A stretch of DNA of 64,000 bases, taken from positions 23,045 through 87,044 of the forward strand of contig VXSP01000009.1 of the NCBI GenBank assembly GCA_009837885.1, written 5' to 3'. This DNA comes from Holophagales bacterium (GTDB taxonomy: Bacteria; Acidobacteriota; Thermoanaerobaculia; Multivoradales; Multivoraceae). Made by a program: the position numbers and the translations under genes. Position 1 is the stretch's first letter. Each line of letters begins with the position of its first letter. The notes under the pieces were generated by a model that searched no databases, had not been told where the DNA came from, and saw only the letters and a list, made by a program, of their open reading frames with translations. Shown in pieces: positions 9,462-19,419 of this stretch.

Positions 9462-9848
9462 GTGAAGACCGGCTACAGCGTCAGCAAGGAGGTCGCGAAT
9501 CCCTTTCTGGTGCGCCAACGGGATCCCGGTCGCCTGCGCGGTCTCTGGCCGGTGTTCGCGATCCTCCTGCCGTTCGCGGCGGCCGTGTTCGCGTACACCT
9601 GGGTGCACGAACAGGGACTCGAGGCTGGCTACCGCATCGAGGAACTCGAGCGGAGCCTGGAGGAACTGCGGCAGCAGGAGCTTCGCCTCGAGTTGGAGGC
9701 CACCAGGCTCAGCCGGCCGGAGCGGCTCTCGGCACTCGCTCTGGAAGAGCTCGGGATGGCGCCGCCGACGCTGGACCAGATGGTCTTCCTGAGCTCTGAG
9801 AGCGTGTCCCTCGTCGAGGCCGGCGCTGCCGCGGGGGCGACGCCGTGA
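9462..9848 (+). CDS. ftsL: FtsL-like cell division protein
   Basis: Position between rsmH and ftsI; one TM plus coiled coil; SRPERLSALALEELGMAPPT. Confidence 0.7.
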   Translation: MKTGYSVSKEVANPFLVRQRDPGRLRGLWPVFAILLPFAAAVFAYTWVHEQGLEAGYRIEELERSLEELRQQELRLELEATRLSRPERLSALALEELGMAPPTLDQMVFLSSESVSLVEAGAAAGATP

Positions 9849-11695
9849 GCGCGCTGGGACCCCGGGCACGGAGCGCCAGGCGCCGCTACGCCGGAAGGTT
9901 GGCGGTGCTGATCGCGTTCGTTGGTGTGTGGACGGGCGCGATCGCGGTGCGACTGTTCGACCTGCAGATTCGCGGGGCTGATGAGTACCGCGAACGGGCC
10001 GCGCGCCAGCAGCGAAGCGAAGTCGTCCTGAACCCCAAGCGGGGCACGATCTACGATGCCCGCCAGCGGCCGCTCGCGGTTTCGGTGGAGACGCGCACGC
10101 TCTATGCGGAAACCGCGAAGGTAGGCGATCCGGCGGTCGTTGCCGCGGAGATTGCTCCCCTGGTGGGCCGGTCCAGGGAACGGATCGAGGCGCTGCTCAA
10201 CAAGCCGGGCCACGTGCCCCTGGCGCGCAAGCTCGACCATGACGTGGCGGACCGGATCGACCTGTCCGCGTTCCCCGGCCTCTACTTTCTCGGCGAGAGC
10301 AAGCGCAAGTACCCGATGGGTCCCCTGATGGCCCACGTGCTCGGCTTCGTCGGCACGGACCGCAGTCTTGCCGGTCTGGAGTACCGCTATGACCGGGAAG
10401 TCGCGGGCGAATCGGTCAGACGGCATGTTCTCCGCGATGGCCAGCAGCGACTCGTGGTGGTTGCCGGTTCCCTGGGCGAGCCGAAACCGGGGGCGGACCT
10501 CCATCTGACGATCGACGCGACGATCCAGCACCTCGCGGAGCGCGCCCTGCGCGAGACGATCGAGTCAAACGGCGCCAGCGCCGGCAGCGTCGTCATCCTG
10601 GCCCCCGAGGACTCGGCCGTGCTGGCGATGGCCTCCTACCCGACCTTCGACCCGAACCGGTTCGGCGATTTCGGCCCGAACGAGCGGCGGAACCGCGCTT
10701 TGCAGGATTCGTACGAACCGGGCTCGACGTTCAAGATGGTCACGGCGGCCGGCGCGTTCGAGCGGGGCGTGGTTCATCCCGACCAGATCATGGACTGCGG
10801 CAACGGCCGGATCCGGGTCGGCAAGGCGCTGATCAAGGACCACAAGCCGTTTCCCGAACTGACCTTCCGCACCGCGATCGCCAAGTCGAGCAACGTCTGC
10901 GCGATCAAGGCGGGTGGCCTGGCTGGACCGGAGACGATGCGGGAACTCGTGACGGCCTTCGGCTTCGGCGAAGTCACCGGCATCGATCTTGGAGGTGAAC
11001 ACCCGGGCATCGTTCCGCTCCGGGTCTGGGACCGGGAGACGACGGCGTACGCCTCGATGGGTCACGGCCTGGCGGTGACGCCTCTCCAGCTCGCGAATGC
11101 CTACGCGGCGATTGCCAATGGCGGGGTCTGGAACCGGCCCTACCTGGTCCGCGCGCTGGAACGGGAAGGGGAAGTCGTCGATGTGCGGCCCCGCAACCGG
11201 GGCCATCGCGTGATCTCCAAGGCAACGGCGTACCGCGTGATCCGCCTGCTCGAGGAGGTCGTCGTCAGCGGCACGGGCCGCAAGGCCGCGATCGCCGGCT
11301 ACCGGGTGGCCGGCAAGACGGGCACGGCCGAGAAGTCGGACGCTTCCGGCTACTCGGAGACCGGCCGCGTCGCCGGTTTCGTCGGTATCGCTCCGGCGCG
11401 GGCCCCGCGCCTGGTCTGTCTGGTGATGATCGATGAGCCGTCCGTCTCCACCTCCGGCGGCGAAGTGGCGGCGCCGGCCTTTCAGCGCATCATCAGCGAA
11501 GCCCTGTTCTATCTCGGCGCCACGCCGTCGCGCCAGCCGATGGGCTGGAGCCAGCCCGTCTGGTTGCAGCCTGCGCCCGCGCCGCTTGAAGGGCCGCCGC
11601 AGATCCGGGTCGCGACGGCAGCCGGGCAGGCCGCGGCCGATCAGGACGTCGCGCCGACGGAAGGCGAGTTGTGGACGGCGGCGGGATCGAGCTGA
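9845..11695 (+). CDS. ftsI: Penicillin-binding protein FtsI (PBP2/3 transpeptidase)
   Basis: DSYEPGSTFKMVTAAGAFE, AKSSNVCAIK, RVAGKTGTAEK (SxxK/SxN/KTG). Confidence 0.95.
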   Translation: MSALGPRARSARRRYAGRLAVLIAFVGVWTGAIAVRLFDLQIRGADEYRERAARQQRSEVVLNPKRGTIYDARQRPLAVSVETRTLYAETAKVGDPAVVAAEIAPLVGRSRERIEALLNKPGHVPLARKLDHDVADRIDLSAFPGLYFLGESKRKYPMGPLMAHVLGFVGTDRSLAGLEYRYDREVAGESVRRHVLRDGQQRLVVVAGSLGEPKPGADLHLTIDATIQHLAERALRETIESNGASAGSVVILAPEDSAVLAMASYPTFDPNRFGDFGPNERRNRALQDSYEPGSTFKMVTAAGAFERGVVHPDQIMDCGNGRIRVGKALIKDHKPFPELTFRTAIAKSSNVCAIKAGGLAGPETMRELVTAFGFGEVTGIDLGGEHPGIVPLRVWDRETTAYASMGHGLAVTPLQLANAYAAIANGGVWNRPYLVRALEREGEVVDVRPRNRGHRVISKATAYRVIRLLEEVVVSGTGRKAAIAGYRVAGKTGTAEKSDASGYSETGRVAGFVGIAPARAPRLVCLVMIDEPSVSTSGGEVAAPAFQRIISEALFYLGATPSRQPMGWSQPVWLQPAPAPLEGPPQIRVATAAGQAAADQDVAPTEGELWTAAGSS

Positions 11696-13242
11696 TGAGA
11701 CTCGGCGACGCGGTCGCCGACCTGCCTCTGCGCTCAGATCTGAGCCCTCCCGCGGCCGATACGGAAGTCACCGGGATTCAGCACGACTCCCGGCGCATCG
11801 GCAGCGGCGATCTCTTCGTGGCCTGGCGGGGCGAGGTCCACGATGGCCGGGCCTTCGCGACCGATGCCATAGCCCGCGGCGCCGCCGCGGTCCTTTCCTT
11901 CGGACCCCCGCCTGCCGCGCCTTCCGTTCCCTGGCTGGAGGTCGACGATCCACGGGGCCGGATGGGGCCGGTGGCCGCCAGACTGTACGACCACCCCGAG
12001 CGGGAGCTCGTGACCGTCGGGATCACCGGCACGAACGGCAAGAGCACGACCGCCCAGTTGATCGGCTCCTGCCTGACTCATGCCGGTCGATCGGCGGCGG
12101 TGATCGGAACCCTGGGCAGGAGCGTCCACCTGCCGGGCGCCGGGCTTTCCGACACGAGGCCGCTGAGTTCCACCTTCTCCGGCCGGACGACGCCGGAGAG
12201 CAGCGACCTGTTTCGGATCCTCAGACGGGCCGTGGATCTGGGAGCGCGGTCCGCGGCGGTCGAGGTCTCGTCCCACGCGCTCGATCAGGGGCGGCTGAAC
12301 GGGATGAAGTTCGACGCCGCCGTGTTCACGAACCTCACCCGCGACCATCTCGACTATCACCCGTCGATGGAGGCCTACTACGAGGCCAAGCGCCGGCTCT
12401 TCTCCCTGCTTCGCTCGGGCGGTCGCGCGGTGATCAACGTCGACGACGAGTACGGCCGCCGGCTGGCGCTGGAGGTCGGGAACGACGCTGACGTGTGGCG
12501 CTACAGCGCCGCCGGCCGTAGCGATGCCGAGGTGCGCGTCGTCCGGTCCGAACTCGACCTCGCGGGCGTCCGGGCCGAGATCGAGACGCCGGGGCGCGAT
12601 CTCTCGCTCGTCAGCCGGCTGCTCGGCCGGTTCAATCTCGAGAACCTGACGGCGGCCGTGGCCGCCGCCGCCGCCATGGGAGTGTCGCCCGACGTGATCC
12701 GGGCGGCGGTTGCCGCGGAGAAGCCCCCGGACGGCCGGCTGGAGCCCGTGGACCGCGGGCAGGAGTTTCCTGTGCTCGTCGACTACGCCCACACCGACGG
12801 CGGTCTACGCGCCGCGATCGGGGCGATCGGCGAACTGAGCGACCGGCGCATCCTGGTCGTGTTCGGCTGCGGCGGCGACCGGGATCGCGGCAAGCGGGAG
12901 TTGATGGGGCGCGCGGTGGGCGAACTCGCGGATCTCGCCATCGTCACCGACGACAACCCACGGAGCGAAGACCCGGCGCGGATCCACCGGGCGATCGTGG
13001 CCGGGCTGGCGGCGGCAGCGGGTTGCGGCCACGAGGTCGTCCCCGATCGCCGCGCGGCGATTCGGCGAGCCGTCAGATTGGCTGCAGCCGAACCGGGGTG
13101 GGTGGTGCTCATCGCGGGCAAGGGTCACGAGGCGACGCAGACGATAGGGGAACGCGAGTTGCCCTTTCGGGACCGGGACGAGGCCGAGCTGGCCCTGATT
13201 GCGCTGAACGGGGAGTTCCGAGGTGAGACGGCCCCTTGCTGA
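11695..13242 (+). CDS. murE: UDP-MurNAc-tripeptide synthetase MurE
   Basis: TVGITGTNGKSTTAQLIGSCL, EVSSHALDQGRLNG, ILVVFGCGGDRDRGKRELMG, DDNPRSEDP; the DNPR signature is compatible with meso-DAP ligase. Confidence 0.93.
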   Translation: MRLGDAVADLPLRSDLSPPAADTEVTGIQHDSRRIGSGDLFVAWRGEVHDGRAFATDAIARGAAAVLSFGPPPAAPSVPWLEVDDPRGRMGPVAARLYDHPERELVTVGITGTNGKSTTAQLIGSCLTHAGRSAAVIGTLGRSVHLPGAGLSDTRPLSSTFSGRTTPESSDLFRILRRAVDLGARSAAVEVSSHALDQGRLNGMKFDAAVFTNLTRDHLDYHPSMEAYYEAKRRLFSLLRSGGRAVINVDDEYGRRLALEVGNDADVWRYSAAGRSDAEVRVVRSELDLAGVRAEIETPGRDLSLVSRLLGRFNLENLTAAVAAAAAMGVSPDVIRAAVAAEKPPDGRLEPVDRGQEFPVLVDYAHTDGGLRAAIGAIGELSDRRILVVFGCGGDRDRGKRELMGRAVGELADLAIVTDDNPRSEDPARIHRAIVAGLAAAAGCGHEVVPDRRAAIRRAVRLAAAEPGWVVLIAGKGHEATQTIGERELPFRDRDEAELALIALNGEFRGETAPC

Positions 13243-14698
13243 TGCGGCACTTGTCATGAGCGGCACCCTGATCGGAGACGTCGACGCAGGCGCCTGCTAC
13301 CGCGGCGCTGCCATCGACTCACGGCGGGTCGAGGGCGGCGAGCTCTTCTTCGCGCTTCCAGGGGAGCGGACCGACGGCCACCGCTTCGTTGCCGCGGCCC
13401 TGGCCGCGGGCGCGGCGGCGGTCGTGGTCAGAACCCCGGTCGAGGACGCCGGCGGTCCCCAGATCCGCGTCGACGACGTGACGGAGGCGCTCCACGACCT
13501 GACCCGAGATCACCGGCGACTGCTCGATGTCCGGGTGGCCGGCGTGACTGGTTCGGCGGGCAAGACGACGACGAAGGACCTGCTGGCCCTGCTTCTCGGC
13601 GAGCGCTGGCGGGTGCGGAAGAGCCCGGGCAACCTGAACAACCTGCTCGGCTTCCCGCTCACCCTGCTTGCCATCGGCACGGATTGCGAGTGGCTGGTCG
13701 CCGAGATGGGGATGTCGGTGCCGGGCGAGCTGGCGGCGGTGAGTCGCCTCGGGCGGCCGGACGTGGCCATCTTCACGAATGTCAGGCCGGCACATCTGGC
13801 CGGCTTCGAGGAGCCGAATGGCGCCCCTGCCGACGTCGAGGCGATCGCCCGTGCCAAGTCGGAACTCCTGGAGGGTCTTGCTGACGACGGCCTGATCGTT
13901 GCCAACGCCGGCGACCCGCGGGTCGTCGGTCTGGTCGAGAGACACCTGGTCGCCCGCGGCGGCGCGGCCCCGGCTCCTGGGAAATGCATGGAGCGCGTGG
14001 TCTGGTTTGAAGTGGAGCCGGCACCGGGCAAGGTACCGAGCGCCGAAGTCACGGCTCACGGCCTGGAGCCCCTGGCCGGTGAGCCGGGCACGCGGTTCAC
14101 GCTGGAGTACCGGGGCGATTCGGCGAACGTCGAACTGCCGCTTCACGGCAGGGTCAACGTCGAGAACTTCCTGGCAGCGGCGGCCTGCGCCCTGCGCCTC
14201 GGCGTGCCGCTCGAGACGGTCGCGTCCGCGGCGCGCCGGCCCCGTCCCGCAGCCGGCCGCGGCGAGGTCATTTCGCTGCCGTCGGGCGCCACGCTCGTCG
14301 ACGACTCCTACAACTCGAACCCCGAGGCGGCTCGCCTGGCGCTCGAGGCGGCGCGTCAGCTCGACGGCCGTCGCCATGTCGCGATCCTGGGCGACATGCT
14401 CGAGCTGGGCAGCGCCGAGCGCCGCTACCACAGGCAACTGGGCCGCGACGCCGCGGAACTCGGCTTCGGCCTGGTCGTGGGCGTTGGCGAACTGGCGTCG
14501 GAGACGGTCGCGGCCGCCGGCGAGGCCGGCGTCGAGACCGCCTGGTTTGCTGACGCGCGGACCGCGAGCGCCGGTGCTTCAGCCCTGATCAGGGAGGGCG
14601 ACGTCGTCCTGGTCAAGGGCTCGCGCGGTACGGCGCTGGAGCACCTGGTCGACAGGCTGGTCCCGGAGAGGACGCCGGTTCAGGAGAGGCCGAACTGA
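13223..14698 (+). CDS. murF: UDP-MurNAc-tripeptide:D-Ala-D-Ala ligase MurF
   Basis: GVTGSAGKTTTKDLLALLL, DDSYNSNPEAARLALE, ILGDMLELG. Confidence 0.95.
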   Translation: MRRPLADAALVMSGTLIGDVDAGACYRGAAIDSRRVEGGELFFALPGERTDGHRFVAAALAAGAAAVVVRTPVEDAGGPQIRVDDVTEALHDLTRDHRRLLDVRVAGVTGSAGKTTTKDLLALLLGERWRVRKSPGNLNNLLGFPLTLLAIGTDCEWLVAEMGMSVPGELAAVSRLGRPDVAIFTNVRPAHLAGFEEPNGAPADVEAIARAKSELLEGLADDGLIVANAGDPRVVGLVERHLVARGGAAPAPGKCMERVVWFEVEPAPGKVPSAEVTAHGLEPLAGEPGTRFTLEYRGDSANVELPLHGRVNVENFLAAAACALRLGVPLETVASAARRPRPAAGRGEVISLPSGATLVDDSYNSNPEAARLALEAARQLDGRRHVAILGDMLELGSAERRYHRQLGRDAAELGFGLVVGVGELASETVAAAGEAGVETAWFADARTASAGASALIREGDVVLVKGSRGTALEHLVDRLVPERTPVQERPN

Positions 14699-15774
14699 TG
14701 CTCCTGGAACTGCTCCTGCCGCTCGGCGATCGGATCGCTCCCTTCAACGTCATTCAGTACATCACCTTCCGTTGCGCCTGCGCGGCCCTCACCGGCGTCG
14801 TGCTCAGCCTCCTCCTGGGCCCCAGCTTCATTCGAACGGCGCGCAGGCTCTCGATCGGCCAGACGATCCGCGAGGAAGGCCCGGAGCGGCACCAGAGCAA
14901 GGCCGGCACGCCGACGATGGGCGGGTTGCTGATCCTGACCGCCGTCATCGTGCCGACCCTGCTGTGGTCGGATCTCTCGAACGTCTACGTCTGGCTAGCC
15001 ATCGGTACGACGATCGGGCTGGGCGCCGTGGGCTTCGTGGACGACCTGCTCAAGGTGAGACGGCGCCACAACGGGGGCCTGAGCATGAGGGCGAAGTTCG
15101 CCCTGCAGTTGGTCGTGGGCGCGGCGCTCGGCGCCGCCCTCGTCAACCTCACGGAACTCGACCCGACTCTGAGCTTCCCTTTCTTCAAGACCCTGGTGCT
15201 CGAACTCGGGGTCTTCTACATCCCCTTCGTGGCGATCCTGATCGCGGGTTCCTCGAACGCGGTCAACCTGACGGACGGTCTCGACGGGCTGGCCATCGGC
15301 GCCACCCTGGTGGCGGCCGCCACCTACGCGATCTTCGTCTACATCGCCGGCAACTCGATCGCCGCCGGCTACCTGCAGGTGTCCTACGTGCCGGGGGCCG
15401 GCGAGGTCGCGATCATCTGTTCCGCCCTGGTCGGGGCCAGTCTCGGCTTCCTCTGGTTCAACGCCCATCCCGCCCAGGTGTTCATGGGCGATGTGGGGTC
15501 GCTGGCGATCGGCGGCACGATCGGGGCGGTGGCCGTGCTCTCGAAGCAGGAGCTGCTGCTCGTGCTGGTCGGGGGGCTGTTCGTCCTGGAGGCGCTGTCG
15601 GTGATCGTCCAGGTCGCGTCATTCAAGATGACCGGCCGGCGGGTCCTGCGGATGGCGCCGCTCCATCACCACTTCGAACTCCGCGGGTGGAGCGAGAACC
15701 AGGTCATCGTCCGGTTCTGGATCCTCGCCGTCCTGTTCGCCTTCCTGGGTCTCTCGACCCTCAAGCTGAGGTAG
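14698..15774 (+). CDS. mraY: Phospho-MurNAc-pentapeptide transferase MraY
   Basis: HQSKAGTPTMGGLLIL, NAVNLTDGLDGLAIG, MGDVGSLAIGGTIGAVAV, PLHHHFEL. Confidence 0.97.
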   Translation: MLLELLLPLGDRIAPFNVIQYITFRCACAALTGVVLSLLLGPSFIRTARRLSIGQTIREEGPERHQSKAGTPTMGGLLILTAVIVPTLLWSDLSNVYVWLAIGTTIGLGAVGFVDDLLKVRRRHNGGLSMRAKFALQLVVGAALGAALVNLTELDPTLSFPFFKTLVLELGVFYIPFVAILIAGSSNAVNLTDGLDGLAIGATLVAAATYAIFVYIAGNSIAAGYLQVSYVPGAGEVAIICSALVGASLGFLWFNAHPAQVFMGDVGSLAIGGTIGAVAVLSKQELLLVLVGGLFVLEALSVIVQVASFKMTGRRVLRMAPLHHHFELRGWSENQVIVRFWILAVLFAFLGLSTLKLR

Positions 15775-15777
15775 CGG

Positions 15778-17232
15778 GTGACCCTTGAAGTGAGCCGGGA
15801 CGGGATGACCGCAGCAACGCCGGTTTCCTCGTGGCGGAGCGTGCTGGTCTACGGCCTGGGCCTGTCGGGCGTGGCCGCGTCCCGGGCCCTGTCCGACCGG
15901 GACGTCCGGGTGATGGCGGTGGACGGCCGCCCGGCCCCGGACCTGGGAGCGGCTGCCCGCGAACTCCTGCGAACGGGCCGGGTCGACCGGTTGTTGGCCG
16001 AGGAAGAGATCCGGTTGCCGGCCGGCCTCGACGCGATCGTGTTGAGTCCGGGTGTGCCGCCGGACCGTCCGCTCCTGCGGGCCGCCCGGTCGGCGGGCGT
16101 TCCGGTCCTGGCCGAGGTCGAACTCGCGTGGCGCCTGCTGGAGGCGAAGGCCTCGCCGACCGTGGTCGGCGTGACCGGCAGCAACGGCAAGAGCACGACG
16201 ACCGCGCTGACCGGGGCGCTGCTCGAGGCGGCGGGCTATCCGGTCGAGGTCTGCGGCAACATCGGCACACCGCTCTGCGCCCGGGTCGACGGTCCGCCGG
16301 ACCGCGTCTTCGTGGTGGAACTCTCGAGCTTCCAGCTCGAGGCGGTGGACCGGTTCCGTCCACGCGCGGCGGCCCTGCTCAACATCAGCCCCGACCATCT
16401 CGACCGCTACGCGAACGTCGCGGAGTACGCGGCCGCGAAGGCGCGCATCTTCGGCAGGCAGGCCGCCGGCGACGTCGCGGTCGTGAACGCCGACGACAGC
16501 GAGGCCCGTCGCTGGAGCGGCGGTCGCCGCGGCGCGCCGCCCGCGGTCAGACGCCGGTTCTTCTCCCGGTTGCGAAGGGTCGAGGACGGCTGCTATCTCG
16601 ACCGGGACCGGGTGATCGAAGTGGGACCGGAGTTCCGGCGGGAGCTGTTCCGTCTTGGCGACCTGAGGCTCGACGGGCTGCACAACGTGGAGAACGCGAT
16701 GGCGGCCGCCCTCCTCGCGACGGCCGTCGGCGCCGACCCGAGCGGATTCGCGCCGGCGCTGCGCGGCTTTGACGGCCTGCCGCACCGGATGCGCCTCGCC
16801 GGCACGGTCGGCGGCGTGCGCTACTACAACGACTCGAAGGCGACGAACCCGGCGGCGGCCGTGAGGGCGCTGGCCGGGTTCGGGGACGGCAGCGTCCACC
16901 TGATCCTCGGCGGCCGGGCGAAGGACGAAGGCGCCGCCTTCAGCGAACTGGCGTCGGTAGCCGCCGTCAAGGCGGCGGCGGTGTACCTGATCGGTGAGGC
17001 GGCGCCGGCAATCGCCTCGGTGCTCACAGACGCTACCGAGCGCCGCCTCTGCGGGACGCTCGAACGGGCTGTCCAGGCGGCGTCGACGGCTTCAAGCGAG
17101 GGCCAGGCGGTTCTGCTCTCGCCGGCCTGCGCCAGCTTCGACCAGTTCGAGGACTTCGCGGATCGCGGGTGCCGTTTCGAGGAACAGGTACGGGCGCTTG
17201 CCGCGGCCGGCCGGGAAGGCGGCCATGGCTAG
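15778..17232 (+). CDS. murD: UDP-MurNAc-L-Ala:D-Glu ligase MurD
   Basis: GVTGSNGKSTTTALTGALLEA, NISPDHLDRY, LPHRMRLAGTVGGVRYYNDSKATN, LSPACASFDQFEDFADRG. Confidence 0.95.
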   Translation: MTLEVSRDGMTAATPVSSWRSVLVYGLGLSGVAASRALSDRDVRVMAVDGRPAPDLGAAARELLRTGRVDRLLAEEEIRLPAGLDAIVLSPGVPPDRPLLRAARSAGVPVLAEVELAWRLLEAKASPTVVGVTGSNGKSTTTALTGALLEAAGYPVEVCGNIGTPLCARVDGPPDRVFVVELSSFQLEAVDRFRPRAAALLNISPDHLDRYANVAEYAAAKARIFGRQAAGDVAVVNADDSEARRWSGGRRGAPPAVRRRFFSRLRRVEDGCYLDRDRVIEVGPEFRRELFRLGDLRLDGLHNVENAMAAALLATAVGADPSGFAPALRGFDGLPHRMRLAGTVGGVRYYNDSKATNPAAAVRALAGFGDGSVHLILGGRAKDEGAAFSELASVAAVKAAAVYLIGEAAPAIASVLTDATERRLCGTLERAVQAASTASSEGQAVLLSPACASFDQFEDFADRGCRFEEQVRALAAAGREGGHG

Positions 17233-18301
17233 GAAGCTCGCGATCGACAAGGTTCTCTTCACGGTCGTCGTGCTGCTCGTCGTTGGGGGCCTGGTGATGG
17301 TCTACTCGGCCAATCCGCCCGACCCCGACGGCGGCTTCAAGCGCCAGTTCGTCACCCAGTTGCTGGCCGCCGTCGTCGGTCTGGCGGCGATGCTGGTGCT
17401 CATGAGCATCGACTACCGGAGCTGGGCGAAGCCCTGGCTGGCCTACGCCGGCCTCGGCGCGTCGCTCGTCCTCCTGGTCGCCGTGCTGGCGGCGGCGCCG
17501 ATCAACGGCAGCAGCCGCTGGTTGTCGGTGGGACCATTGACCTTCCAGCCCTCCGAACTGGCCAAGATCGCGGTCGTCGTCTTCATCGCCTACCAGATCC
17601 ACCGCTGTCCGGAAGGGGTAAGCCAGCCCCGGGTGCTCGTGCCATGTGGCCTCGCGGTGGGTCTGGTTACGCTGCTCGTCCTGCAGGCGCCGGACTTCGG
17701 CAGCGCCGCGCTCATTCTCGGGATCGCCGGCGTCATGCTGTTCCTTGCCGGCCTCTCCTGGCGCTGGATCGTCCCCGCGATGGTGGTTCTGCCGGGGTTG
17801 TTCGCTCTCTTCATCTGGGCCGAGCCCTATCGCAGGGAGCGTCTCCTCGGCTTTCTCTCACCGGAGAACGACCCCTCGGGGAACGGCTTTCAGGTGCTGC
17901 AGTCCCTGATTGCGATCGGATCGGGCGGCGTGACCGGCCAGGGTCTGGGCGAGAGCGCCCAGAAGCTCTACTTCCTGCCGCTCGCGACTTCCGACTTCAT
18001 CTTCTCGATCGTCAGCGAGGAACTTGGACTGCTCGGCGCCGTCGCGGTGCTGGCCGCGTTCGCCGTGCTTGCCTGGCGCGGCTATGTCGCCGGACACCGT
18101 GCGCCGGATGCCTTCGGCCGCTTCCTTGCCTGGGGGCTGACGTCGGCCGTCCTGATCCAGGTTCTGGTCAACGTCAGCGTCACCGTTGGACTGGTTCCGG
18201 TGACGGGCACGCCATTGCCGTTTCTGTCGCACGGGGGGTCATCCCTGGTCATGACCCTCGTCGCATGCGGTCTGCTGTTGAGCGTCTCGGAGCATGGATG
18301 A
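17225..18301 (+). CDS. ftsW: Peptidoglycan glycosyltransferase FtsW (SEDS)
   Basis: Multi-TM SEDS protein; FQPSELAKIAVVVFIAY, VTGTPLPFLSHGGSSLVMTL; ATG at 17225 within the longer ORF. Confidence 0.93.
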   Translation: MARKLAIDKVLFTVVVLLVVGGLVMVYSANPPDPDGGFKRQFVTQLLAAVVGLAAMLVLMSIDYRSWAKPWLAYAGLGASLVLLVAVLAAAPINGSSRWLSVGPLTFQPSELAKIAVVVFIAYQIHRCPEGVSQPRVLVPCGLAVGLVTLLVLQAPDFGSAALILGIAGVMLFLAGLSWRWIVPAMVVLPGLFALFIWAEPYRRERLLGFLSPENDPSGNGFQVLQSLIAIGSGGVTGQGLGESAQKLYFLPLATSDFIFSIVSEELGLLGAVAVLAAFAVLAWRGYVAGHRAPDAFGRFLAWGLTSAVLIQVLVNVSVTVGLVPVTGTPLPFLSHGGSSLVMTLVACGLLLSVSEHG

Positions 18302-19419
18302 GCACCGGCACTCACCGCGGCACGGTCGTCTTCTCGGGCGGCGGCACGGGCGGCCACGTGTTCCCCGGCCTGGCGGTGGCCGAGGAGCTGCGGACCCGCG
18401 GCTGGGACGCCGCCTGGATCGGTCGCCGCGGCAGCCTGGAGGAGCGGCTGGTTGCTTCGGCCGGGGTCGACTTCAGGGCGATGCCCGCCCGCCCGTTCGT
18501 GGACCGTGGCGGCGCCCAGCGGGCGGTTGCCCTGGCGGTCCTTCTGCTGTCGACACTCCGCGCCGCGGCGCTGCTGCGCCGGTTCCGGGCGGCGCTCGTG
18601 TTCGCGACCGGCGGCTACGTCTGCGCTCCGGCGGCCCTGGCGTCCCGGCTCCACGGCTGCGGGCTCTACCTGCTCGAACCGAACGCGGAGAGCGGCTCCG
18701 CGAACCGGACACTGTCGCGCTTCGCGACCGAGGCGGGCGTCGCCTTCGAGTCCGCGGCCGGTGGTCTGGCGTGCGAGGCGCGCCTGGTCGGCGTGCCGGT
18801 GCGCCGCGCCTTCCGGGAGATCGACGAACTGCGTCTGGCCGGCGATCGCGTTCGGATCCTGGTGCTTGGCGGCAGTCAGGGTTCCGATGCGCTCAACCGT
18901 CATCTGCCGGGCCTGTTCGCCCGTGCCGCCGGGCCGGACCAGGTCGAAGTCACGCACCAGTCCGGTCCGGCCTCGGTCGACGAGACCCGCGAACGCTACC
19001 GGGAGGTGGCGACGCCTGGGCTTTCCTCGACGGTGACCGGCTTCATCCAGGACACCGCCGGCGCGATGCAGGCGCACGACCTGATCGTGTCGCGCGCCGG
19101 GGCGGTGACCGTGGCCGAGATCGCGGCCGCCGGCCGGCCGGCGGTCTACGTTCCGTTGCCGATGGCCGCCGGACACCAGCGCGGCAACGCCGGTGCGATG
19201 GTCGAGGCGGGCGCCGCGATCCTCGTCGAGCAGGAGGAACTGCGGGACGAGGCGGCCGCGGAGCGCTGCGCGCGGCTCTTTGGGGATCGCGAGCGTCTTC
19301 TGGCCATGGCGCGGACGGCCCGGGGCCTGAGCCGGAACGACGCGGCGACCGACATCGCCGCCCGGGTGTGCGAGATCGCGGAGCGTGGAGTCTCCAGGCG
19401 TCGGCGGAGGGCCGGCTGA
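18298..19419 (+). CDS. murG: UDP-GlcNAc transferase MurG
   Basis: VFSGGGTGGHVFPGLAVAEEL, SRAGAVTVAEIAAAGRPAVYVPLP. Confidence 0.95.
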   Translation: MSTGTHRGTVVFSGGGTGGHVFPGLAVAEELRTRGWDAAWIGRRGSLEERLVASAGVDFRAMPARPFVDRGGAQRAVALAVLLLSTLRAAALLRRFRAALVFATGGYVCAPAALASRLHGCGLYLLEPNAESGSANRTLSRFATEAGVAFESAAGGLACEARLVGVPVRRAFREIDELRLAGDRVRILVLGGSQGSDALNRHLPGLFARAAGPDQVEVTHQSGPASVDETRERYREVATPGLSSTVTGFIQDTAGAMQAHDLIVSRAGAVTVAEIAAAGRPAVYVPLPMAAGHQRGNAGAMVEAGAAILVEQEELRDEAAAERCARLFGDRERLLAMARTARGLSRNDAATDIAARVCEIAERGVSRRRRRAG